Assembly (NCBI GenBank): GCA_030549775.1
Contig: CM060174.1
Coordinates: 10,473,786 to 10,537,785 of the forward strand
From: Tamarix chinensis
Taxonomy: Eukaryota; Streptophyta; Magnoliopsida; Caryophyllales; Tamaricaceae
DNA length: 64,000 nucleotides
Direction of reading: 5' to 3'
Numbering within the stretch: position 1 is the stretch's first letter; each line of letters begins with the position of its first letter. Both the position numbers and the translations under genes were made by a program. The notes under the pieces were generated by a model, which was not told the DNA's origin, searched no databases, and was given only the letters and a program-made list of their open reading frames with translations. Below, piece by piece: positions 49,501 to 60,085 of this stretch.

Positions 49501-51988
49501 TTTAGTTTTTCTTTACCTAAGGAGATTATCCAAATGTAAATAATATAGTTTATTTATATTAACTCATTTCATTAATATATTCTTAAGTAATTCTAGAAAT
49601 TATTCTAGCAACCTAATGTGTTAGTAGTCTCTTGGAGCTACACAATTTTGGTTAAAAGTAGTTATCCTCATGATAGCGTTCTTTTCCCTGATTAGTTTAC
49701 GAGATAATTCATCTTGTATAATTATCATTTGGTTTTTGTCTCAAAATAGGCGGTTTAACATAAAAATATAGAAAACTTCAGCATTTATTTCCAAAAAAAT
49801 AAAATCCCTATCTTTAGATACTTAGCAAAATAGAAATTAACGTACTTGGATGAGTGTTTTCATACCATGATTGTTGCTTTCCCCTTTTCAATTCCATTTT
49901 TATGGGATATAATTTTTATTTTTTGTTTGATCCTTTAGAGTATTCAAGACTTCAATATTTGTCAAATGCCCAACAAAACTAAATGAGAAACCACACCTAC
50001 TCTTTGCCTCTATATCCTCCTTTGAATCACCCTAATGCCTTCAAAATATGGTTGGAATTTAAAAAGGTATGACTCATTATATTTTGGTGCTTACACTCTC
50101 CTTTCCTTAGTTCCTATTTTCCTTTTCCCTTACATTTATGTTCCATTTGGTTCTTAGAAAGTTTTAAAGAAAAGAAAAAAAAATGAAGAGGAAAATAATT
50201 TTTTTTTTGGTTTACTTAAAATAGTGAGATATAAAATAAATGATGAATAAAATTGTTAAATATTAGTTATTTGATTTTCTTTGAGAAAAGTTTGAAAGAA
50301 AGTATTTTGATTTTAATTTTCTTTCCTCAAAACTTTATTAGAATCAAATAGAGCCTTAGAGAAAGAGATTTCTATTCTTGTTCCATGACTAGGGGCATGG
50401 TTTTCATAAGAGAAATAGTGAGAGAAAGAAAGAAAATAAAACTTAACATCACTCACTTTGATGGTGGTTTTGTGGGTGCTTGATAAGAAGAAAGCTTCTT
50501 ATTCAAACTTATTATTAAAAGATTTTTTGATGTAATTGGAAGGTTGATTTATGATTCATAATAAAGCCAAAGGTTTTTCTAATTATTGGAGAGACAACCC
50601 ACATGTTGAGTGCTCTTTTACCATGTGTTGTTGCCTGATTAGACTAACAATGATTACAAAAGATAAAAATCATAACTTAATTATTTTACCTGGATTTAAT
50701 CTAAATAATTTTATCCTATCATACATTTATTATGGTACAAATATTATAGATAAATTCAAAAGATTCATACTTTTTCAAAGTTGGAATATACTTTTCCTCA
50801 TCTTCTTTCCTTCTTTAATTTTGTGTTGTCAACGTATGTACTTGATGTTGGTAGCTGACACTTTTATTTTTAAGTGACATCAATGTTTACATCATATTCT
50901 AATGTCACTACTTAGGTATTTCCTAGTTCGATGTTGTTATGGGGCTTGGGTTTCTTAGATTGTTATTCATATACAAAAGTATCGTCACACTTTTTCTGTT
51001 TCTAAAAGAAAGTGTTTGCGGCTTTTAATGACAAACTTTGATAATTTTTTTTCGAGGGCATAATATGTTTTGATATAAAAATATAACTATTTCATAGTTT
51101 TTTGCATAATTTTAATAAATATATATTAATAAATAGCAATATTAAAAATTTATCCTCAAAATTTGTAAGGACTAACTTTTCTGATATGTAAGAAAGTTGT
51201 GAGAAAAGGTATATAAATCAAAGATTAAATGTTTTCCTTTGGTTGCAAGTAAATTTTATAAGGAAAGAATATTAAAAGTAAATAATTATGGAAAGTTATG
51301 GTGATATGTGATTTTCCTAGCCCTAGCCACTGGGAAAATAAAAAAAGAAAGAAATAAAAGTTTAAGATTACAACTCAATCATTCAGTTAAAAAGAAAGTA
51401 ACTGAAATTGATTTTGGACCATATTGACGCTAAGTATTTAGGTTGAAATAAAAGCAAGAAACACTAGTGTTGAGTTACTGGTAGTAAAATACTTATTTTT
51501 ATTGTAACATGAGTTTGAAGCCCATGGTTGCTATATTTTTGTTCATTAATTCCATTGTTTCACCTAGCTTAATGACTTTTATAGCATTAAACTTTCCCTC
51601 CCCCTCAATTATTATTTATTTACTTTTTCTTTTTTTCTTTATCTATTATTTGATCGATCAATATTTCATCATTTTTACAAATTATATTTCTTGACAGTAT
51701 ATAAAACTATACATGTAAGATTTTCATATTCTTGTCCAAAAATTAGGAATTCATTTTCCATAAATTTATCCTAACAACCAAATAGTGGGAAGAATTTATG
51801 CCTTCTTTTATATATAATTTTTACTGTTTTCCTTAAACTATCAGTCTTAGAAATGGGGTAAAGATTTTCCTTAAAGAGTTTTGAAAAGGTGACTAATAAT
51901 TTCCTTAAGAGAAATAAAGCGTCTATTTATAAAATGTATTGAAATATCCACCACACTGTTTTAGGTGCATGATCCTAATAAAGTAATT
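49501..51988. other. AT-rich intergenic stretch, no gene recognised
   Basis: Scattered short open frames only, the longest at 50551-50877 without a recognisable domain. It probably includes the upstream edge of the caulimovirid copy and unclassified transposon debris (for example 'ttcctttggttgcaagtaaattttat' near 51235). Confidence 0.3.
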
Positions 51989-52241
51989 ATTTGGTGTGTC
52001 TGACTCACCACGTCATCATTATGAGGTGGTATGTTCACCTAATAAAATTCAAACACCTGTGTCATATTTATTATATTATTATTTTAAATAATTAGTTATA
52101 TCATGGTCCTACCACTTGACTATATTTTAAAAGAATTATTTTCTCATTAATGTTATAATAAATATGATATAGGTGTAAAGATTTTATTAGGTGGGTGTAA
52201 CACCTCGTCATAATGGCGTGGTGAGTCATACTCACCTAAAA
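51989..52241. mobile_element. MITE with ~75-bp terminal inverted repeats
   Basis: The left arm reads 'ttggtgtgtctgactcaccacgtcatcattatgaggtggtatgttcacctaataaaattcaaacacc'. The right arm is its imperfect complement, 'ggtgtaaagattttattaggtgggtgtaacacctcgtcataatggcgtggtgagtcatactcacctaaaa'. The centre is AT-rich. The arms could pair into a long hairpin. The target duplication was not resolved, so the superfamily is not assigned. Confidence 0.75.
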
Positions 52242-52784
52242 AAATTTCATTCTAATGACATGATAAAGGACCAACACCTGACTCTAAGATAACTAAAAGA
52301 AGACCCCTTAAAGCTTTGCCCTGCTATGCTATGATCAAGTTTTTCTTACACCGCTTACCATATTTTCTACTTACATCTAAACCAAAAAAGCTACACCTCA
52401 ACATCTTAGACATCAAAAAGTCTAGGCATGTATCCTCTCCATCTAAAAATCCATATAGAAATCAAGCATACCAAAAATGCTATAGGGCACTACACATCTC
52501 CCTGATCAACAACTACATATCAAAACAATCCCATACATCACAGGAAATTAGGTCCTGGTCACTAATAAGACTACTCCAGAACTGATTGTCTGAAACTTGC
52601 ACCTATCAACTCACATCAATACCCACCTATATGAATAAAATCAATCCAAGTCTCCTAGGAACTTGAATGATTTGTTCCCAATACAAGAATTCTTCAACAA
52701 ATGAGATCATACTAACAAGGCTATGACAAAAGCGAATGCCAATGATAAAACCAAGATACCCTCTAGGACAATGAAAAATAGTCT
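52242..52784. other. Intergenic stretch, no gene recognised
   Basis: Includes an 89-codon open frame at 52316-52585 without a recognisable domain. Nothing else was seen. Confidence 0.3.
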
Positions 52785-54608
52785 TTTCCATAGCGGTTCT
52801 CTAAATTTTAAACCATAGTTAGCAAATAAATTACATTATTTCTCAATATTACATAGGTATTATAGTAAAGCTCCAGAACTACCCTTATTCATAATTACCT
52901 CAAAGCCATATCCATGTTTTAGTTGGTTAGGAGGTACCCCATAAATTGCCTCATAAGTTCAACAAGGAACCTTATGTATTATTTTGCTACATTTGTTTGA
53001 AATGTCTATAATACCTATTGTTTGGATAACTTTTACTTATAAACATTTTTAGGATTCCTAAACATGATAAGTGTCATGAGGACCAATGTCGAGACAATAG
53101 ATGGAGTGCATCATTTAGTTGGCAAGTGTGTGTCGGCCAAGAGTCCATCAGTCGATTGGCCAAAGTAGGACAATTGACTAGAGCAAGTTGGTTGGCTAGA
53201 GTGGGCTGGTTTGTCAGAGTTCATCAGTCTGTCAACCAAAGAACATTGGTTGATTGACTAGAGTATGTTAGTTGATCAGCTAAGGTGGTCCGATTAGACA
53301 TATGTTTTAAACAAAAAAGATCAACTAATGGGATTAGTTGGCAAATCAAACTTGAGAAGAATAAGCTAAGTCAAGGCTGAGGGAGAAGACATAGATAGGC
53401 ATAATGAATATGAGAAGTGCAAGAGTGGTTAGGAAATCATTTCAGTCAAGGGATTTGATACTTATCAAGTGTGCTAGTCAATGACTGATGGGGTCAAGTC
53501 ATAGGGATAATCATTAGATGGTAACTTGTAACTTCTTTTGACACTGATTGATGTTAGGTAGAAACTTATACTAGGCATATCAACTAATATGGTATCTTGT
53601 GTCAGCTTATGCTAGATGGAGGGAGGGTATAAAAGGCACTCATGCTGACAATTTGTGATATGTGTGCAATATCTCCTTTTTCTCCCATTCTTCACACTTA
53701 ATAAAAGTCTCTATTTCTTCCTCCCATAAATCTTAATTCTTGTGCTTGCAATTTATTTTTACATTTCCTTATAATTGTGTTGTCGATTTAAAGAATCAAT
53801 CCTTAGAGTTTTTTATTATGTCTTCCACATTTAACTAGTTGAGGGGAGTGTGTCATCCTAACCGAGGGAGTGTACCATCCCATCATCTAGCTAATGGATA
53901 TGGGTGGTTATTTCCCAACATACTTACCTACATTTTCTCTTCCCCCTAAAAGCATTGTTTCATTTACAAACATCATTTTTTTTTCACATAAAAAAGCTCT
54001 TTTTTACTCAATGACCCATATTTAGGCATTTATGGGTGCATAATAAGGACAAGATTGTAACTTCAAAAAAATACCATAATGAAATGGTACCCATGGGTGG
54101 CTTTTGAACCTGAAACACAGACCGAGGGTATATACTACAAAATATTAGAGGTGGTTTTTGAAAATGTCTTTGCTTCTCTTCTCAACTCCCTGCCCGTTTA
54201 AATATCCTTAAGAATAATAAAGGTTCATAAATTCTTCCCTTTGGAACTATACTTATTCATATCATCCTTATTAAAGATATATTTGATGCTAGTAAGCGCA
54301 TAGCTTGTGTGTCCTTAAGCATGCTAAGGTTAGCAAGACGGGGATGATAAAAAAAAAAGCCTCCATTATGTTAAGGCTTGGTGAAACTAATGAATAATGA
54401 CGAGTCAAAGAAAACCATGGTTGATTTGAAGTCAATTGATATGGATATTTTGACTCTTGAGTAGTATGAGACAAACTCAAGGTGAAGGAGCATAAGTAGG
54501 ACCCTTATGTGGCCCCATATTTACATGAGAACTTGAGAAGGCTCATTGTAAATCAGACTCATGCAACTTATATTAGTTTATATTATTGACAAGGGAAACC
54601 TTTTTTAG
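52785..54608 (+). pseudogene. Broken partial copy of lipoyl synthase (intron 4, exon 5, part of intron 5)
   Basis: Aligns in order with about 32050-32945 of the lipoyl synthase gene. 'acccttattcataattacctcaaa' at 52878 matches intron 4, 'ctcaatgacccat' and 'gggtggcttttgaacctg' match later intron 4, 'agcttgtgtgtccttaagcatgctaag' at 54302-54328 matches exon 5, and 'tgacaagggaaacc' near 54588 matches intron 5. Retained intron sequence shows a DNA-level duplication, not a processed retrocopy. The copy has lost the exon-5 acceptor region (gctgcaggtatgagc replaced by gctagtaagcgc), has an A-run indel after 'ggggatgat', and has in-frame stops. An 870-bp LTR-like insertion splits it. Confidence 0.9.
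53047..53916 (+). mobile_element. LTR-like insertion within the lipoyl synthase pseudogene
   Basis: About 870 bp absent from the parent intron, bordered by AACAT on both sides (53042-53046, 53917-53921). It carries a TATA box (TATAAAA, 53638-53644) and, about 55 bp on, a polyadenylation-like AATAAAAG (53700-53707), the spacing of an LTR promoter and R region. A motif cluster like that in unit E lies at 53100-53290. Ends are not canonical TG...CA, so a solo LTR is likely but not proven. Confidence 0.6.
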
Positions 54609-54719
54609 CAAAATAATAATAATTAATTTTCTTTGAAATAATAGCTGTCAATTTCTTCCACTTGTCATCAATATTCTTAAATTTCTTTGTTAGAGATTCA
54701 TGATGAAATGTTGGCCTCT

Positions 54720-55359
54720 TTTCATATGCATTTTGAAGATTTTAGGATCAATGATCCCACAAATCAACATAATCCTAGCATATTTTGTCCTCACTCACAC
54801 TTTTTCCAAGAAATTTCTAGGAGATGATCCTTCATTTTACTAATCCAATCAAAACAAGCTAAACTATAAAGCTATTACATGATAGGATTCTAAAAATAAA
54901 AGTGTACCTTTTTTATGTAAGTATATGTATATATCATTTTAAACTTTAATCATATGCCACTCAAATTTGGGGTATTATCTTGACAACTATTTGTCGCATT
55001 ATGGTCCATCCCATAAGTTATTTTTGTAAGTTTGTTGATACTGACAACCAAGTCTTGCATGTGATTGTAATTTTGTTCTAATTCCATCTTGTAATGTCCC
55101 ATCCCTGACAAGGACCCTCAAGTACTTTACGAATTAACAACTAACCCTATAGATCAACACAAGCCTTTTCTAGTGCTCTTTGTATTTACTCACACACTTT
55201 GTTAATTGCACACATCATTTTGCTACTTTGAGCCAAACATACTCACTTGGAGTTCTTCAATGTTGGGTTTGTTAAAAGAAGGGTGTACCTTGTTAATATA
55301 AGTAGCAATATCAATCATTTTAAGTTTCAACCATATACCACTTAATTTTGGGGTATTAC
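54720..55359. repeat. Pair of diverged ~265-bp direct repeats, TRIM-like
   Basis: Copies at about 54720-54979 and 55090-55359 share 'gatcaacacaa', 'ctcactcacac.ctttt', 'cattttgctac' and a common tail 'gtgtacctt.tta.ataagta...tatcattttaa..ttcaaccatat.ccact.aa.tttggggtatta'. The second opens TGTAATGTCCC and closes GGGGTATTACA, like a small LTR. About 110 bp lies between them. A very short terminal-repeat retrotransposon would fit. No primer site was confirmed. Confidence 0.6.
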
Positions 55360-55489
55360 AGGGATCAAAAAACTACATGCTTACATTTGAAGGCCCAAGG
55401 AAGAAGAAAACACGACTCGATATCATAGTTGAATGTTAGGATCAATCACAAAAAAGCATGAGGTGACTCGATAAAAATTATGGATTTTT

Positions 55490-58400
55490 TTTTATTCTGT
55501 TATCAATCTTTGTTTGAAGATTGGTTAGATAGACCAAAGTTTGAAGGACTTATTTTAAAATAAATTTCCATGCAATGAATTAGAGATTATATTAGTAATT
55601 ATGTGTGGCAAAAATAGCAAAGCCCCAAGCTTCAATGGTTTTAACTTCCTTTTTATCAAGAAGGCTTGGGGTATCATAAAAAATGATCTTATTAAATTCA
55701 TTCGAAAAATTTGGGAGACTAAAGAAATCCTAAAAGACATCAATATGGCTTATATAAGCTTAATAGCTAAGAAGAAGAAGCTGATGGAAATAAAAGACTT
55801 CCAACCAATATGTATGGTAGAATATTGTTACAAGATTTTAGCCAATATTCTCGCTGGAAGAATAAGGGTTGTGATATGGGCATTGTTGATGAAAATCAAA
55901 TGGCTTTTGTTGATGGAAGCTAGATCATGGATGGTGTATTGATAGCTAATGAAATTATATACTTGTAGAAGAGAAGGTAGGAAAGCTTTCCTTTTCAAAA
56001 TTGATTTCCACAAGGCCTATGACAGCATGTTGTGGGATTTATTATTATTATTATGGTGTCTGGAGCAAATGGGCTTTCCTTATAAATCGCAAATATGGAT
56101 GCAGAAATGCCTTCAGCCAGCTATTGCCTCCATCATTATCAGTGGACCTCCCTCTAAACCCTTCAGATTGTATCGATTGAGGGCTACGTGAAGAAGATCC
56201 GCTATTACCCATTTTTTTTATTATATATATTTAAGATAGCAGCAGAAGTCCTTAATTGATGTTTTAACAAGGCCCTGCTCAGGTGGTAGAAGAATTTCTC
56301 TTCTTTAGCTTGTCGACGACACCCTCATTTTTTTGGAGCAAATGATTTTTTAAGAGAATTCTAAAATTAAGCGTGTCAAATTTCCTTTCACATTGGTTTA
56401 GGGTCTCGATAGATAACAACTATGTCAAACATGAATTTAAACGTATAACAACAACAACAACAATAAGATATATAATTTTATATGCAATAACACATAAACC
56501 AACTTTCATTGGATTTGTCCTAATTTTCATATCAGTGCATCAAAAAATCAAAATAAAATCAAGTCATATATATTTAAAAAAGTAAGCTAATTGTATATAT
56601 ATATATTATGTTTTTCACTAACATCGTCAATTTGAATTTTGGGTATAAAGAAGTATTAATTAGTTAGGTCATATTTAATTAGTATTATGAATAATAGTTT
56701 TAGATATATTCTACAAATAATAATCGATGAAGAAAGTATTGTATGATGACAGTAATTGATTGGAAAGGTTTAAGATAGAATACATTGAATTTGTTTGTTA
56801 ATAAATAAAAATGTAAATTATAATTAGGTTGAGAAAAATATTCTTTTTTAAAATATAGATTCTAAATATTAGATATTTATTATTATTTAGTTAACATGTT
56901 GCAATATGAAGTCTCAAAAATATGTTGTGCGGGCTACCACGGTGTGTCTTAGTATTAGAATTGAAATAATAGTGGTAAAAAAAATTGGTTGATCGATGTG
57001 TATAAGACTTGAAACAGAGTGTTTTGATGGAGCACAACATTCATTGGCTACAAATTGAACTACTCCAACCAAGACCTCGCAATAAGCTAAATGATACCAC
57101 TCTACATATACATAGTAGTAAATACTACAAAAATTCCTATGGGGTGAAGGTAATTGTATGATGTTATGGAATATTACCTTGTAGAATATGAAGGAAAAAA
57201 TTGGTATCTTGGAAGAACAAGTACCTACGATTGGCTTGAAGATTGGTGCCGCTAATATCAGTCTTATCGAATCGCCCAACATATTCTTAGTTTTATATTT
57301 CTTTTCCTTTACCTAAGTAAAGTAGAGTTGAGTAGAGGATGTATAAAATTCAAAGGAAATTTCTTTTAGGATATAGTAGAGCTGGTTCTTTGGCTAATAA
57401 AAAATGCTGATTTATTGTTTAAATGGCTAAAGCATGGAAATATGGAACTTATATGGTTGGGCACCCAGTAATATGGGTTATTCCGATAGTAAGAGGTAAC
57501 TGGAAACCTATATGATAACATTTTCTAGGTAATCCCTGCTACCGAAATGTCATGCTCAATAGTATTAGGAGATTCATTGGCAATGGTAAAAACATAAATT
57601 TCTGGGAGGATGCATGGGTAGGTAGGCGATTCATTGCTGAAAGATGAATATCGTAGTCTATAGTCTTTTATTGATGAAGAATGCTTCGGTGGCAATAGGT
57701 CACATAGGAGATGAATATTACCATGGAGATGCAGATTGTTTGTTTGGGAGGAATCCTTATTTTTACGGTTGCAACGTACATTGTAGGAGTTTAAATTGAA
57801 TTTTGGTAGCAGTGATGGTGGTATTGTATGAAACTATGAATCAAATGGAATATTTTCTGCATGGTGCAGGGTATTATCTCTCGCTGCTTCTAACATTCCT
57901 AAAATGGAAGGTAAGAAGTCTATGAAAAGGTTTGGTCCCTCCACGCATAGAACTTTTCTATTAGCCGGTAATTCTGGAACAAATGATCAGTTAGAATTGG
58001 TCGAAAGATGCGGATGCCTCCTGCGTGATGGGTGGCAGGGGAAACGGAGAATTGCAACCGCCCTTTCTTACAATGTAGGGGGGCTTGAGATATATGGATA
58101 TGGTGGTGTGATATCTGGAATCTTGCTTGGGTGTCAGAACATTTATGATTTCTTCCGTTAATGTAAAAGTCCACTTATAGGAAACAACTTTTGATTGTTC
58201 TTTTTTGTCTGAATGTCCATGATCTCTTGCTAAATTTACTAAAAGTATATATAAAATTAACATTTAATGTCAATAGTCCATTTATATTTTTGTAATAAAT
58301 GCACTACTTATACCATTTTAGGTGAATAATTTAAATCTTAACAAGTGTCCAAGGGCACTTATTAGACAAACCGTTTATTGTTATTCTTTGGTTTATTTTG

Positions 58401-58960
58401 AATGTACAAAATGCAAGAATCTTCAATAATAAACTTCTAAAATTGATGAGGTAGAGTTTCTTATTCTATGGAGGCTTGGATGATGGATAGATGGATGCCG
58501 TGTTGGATTTCCATATATAGTCGAGGATATGGCTCGTGCTCCTCGGTGCTTAAATTGGCGCAGCAATTCGAAGCAGCAGACCTCCACCATGAGGTGTGCT
58601 TAAATGGAATGCTGACACTTCTTCCATTTGGGAGCATGAAATACCGACACTTCGTCGATCTAGAAGCAGAGAAGGTGTGCTATTAGGGTAGTGTTAAGAG
58701 ATTGGAAAGGTAATTTCATATGTATCTTTTCTTCTCCTTGAAATTTTATGGACATCAGTGAGGTTGAACTTAGATCGACCTAATTCGCTATTAAAACTTC
58801 CCTCTCAAAGGATGAGATCAGGAACACGCCGCTTACTGTTGAATATAGTTCGGCAAACGTGGTGAGTTGGTATGATGAATATGAAGGAGGGCCTTGGAGA
58901 TGCAAATTTGATTTTATTTTCATCCGGATAGAATGGGCTGGAATTTGTATACAAACGTAA
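55490..58960 (+). mobile_element. L1-type LINE remnant: reverse transcriptase, zf-RVT and RNase H pieces
   Basis: Plus-strand frames carry, in order: a pre-RT segment (LFEDWLDRPKFEGL near 55515); RT with FNGFNFLFIKKAWGI, NMAYISLIAKKKK, KDFQPICMVEYCYKI and LANILAGRIR (55630-55870), then FKIDFHKAYDSMLWD and LEQMGFPYK (56000-56090) and LVDDTLIFLEQ (56310-56345), the [YF].DD catalytic block; IGNGKNINFWEDAWVG near 57570-57630; a zf-RVT-like segment with RFGPSTHRTF and NDQLELVERCG (57930-58015); and an RNase H-like segment with VLRDWKGNFICIF and SEVELRS (58690-58775). Numerous frame changes and stops are present, and 56360-57300 is poorly recognisable and may hold an insertion. The endonuclease domain is missing (5' truncated). 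Long dead. Confidence 0.82.
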
Positions 58961-60085
58961 GTCTGGTGGCTCAATGAGAGGAAACCTTTTGGGCTAGGCT
59001 TTAATCTTCAGATGATCTTGCTTTTGGGCATGCTCGGTGTGCCTGTTAGGTGCGGATTTGAAAACCACTTATGCTGGGAACTGCAACAATTCTGTACAAT
59101 CTTTTATCCTATCGTTCTTTTCTCCTTTTTCAGCTCTCTTTGTTTGGTGTATCTTGCTTTATCTACTGGTTGATGGAGAATGGGCATCATGGGTTGAATA
59201 ATAATAATAACAAGGACAGGAACTCAGTTGCCTAGCTCACAGATTGCCACGCTAAGTCTAGTAAAAAGCGTCCACTACTGCGCAGGGGTTGCAGAAGTCT
59301 GCATATATTTCCTTGGTCCTCTTCTTTCGCCTGACGTACAGGCTTTTGCATTATCATACCGAATATGATCTTCCTTGGTTATTATTTTTACGGGTCTTTT
59401 GATGCATTCTGGTATGTTTCTGTCCTCCCTTGCTTTCTGTGTGTTGCTTGGTTGCAAATTGCAATTGCAGGAGGCTTTTGGGCGGATGAGTAACAGAGAT
59501 AAACCTTTGTGTTATAGACTTTCCCGTGCAGACGACTATCATTCATATTCGAAACTTTCATAAACCCTTCGTGGAATTTAAGGATATGAGATGTAATGAT
59601 GCTTTCTTTGGCAACTCTGATTTTGCTTGATAAGAGTCTCTTTGAATTATAGGAAAACTGGATTTATTGAAAGGTTGATGGCAGAGAATCGTTAAGAACA
59701 AATTCTCCTTTACGCTCTAATACGCTTTCTCCCGGAAGCATCTACTGCTCGTGGTAGACTTCCTACCCCAACAAAACACTACAAAATCCAGTAGCACAGC
59801 AAGGAAGAATTTTAGCAGACCCGTAATAAAATTTTACATTGTAAAAATTCTATCTTTCATTGCAAATATTATCTTTTAACCAAAAAAAAAAATTGCAACT
59901 ATATCTGACATCCTTTAAACTTGTAAAATGAAGAGAATGGTACTGACAGAGAAAGGGAAAACACACATACACAAAAAAATTTTAAAACTAAAGAAGCCAA
60001 CTATTGTATAACTTGGTCATGTGTGTACCTATAGGCAGTATTTCACGCGTGTAAAAACTAATCAGAAACAGTGTCGGGTCCTCAT
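58961..60085. other. Intergenic stretch downstream of the TrpD2-like gene
   Basis: No gene recognised. Short open frames on both strands at 59275-59563 overlap and lack domains. The part near 60085 is the 3' untranslated side of the minus-strand gene. Confidence 0.4.

Noticed and set aside
57904..58174. Independent genes on both strands (about 85 residues each)
   Set aside because: The plus-strand frame aligns with the zf-RVT part of the surrounding LINE remnant; the minus frame is its shadow.
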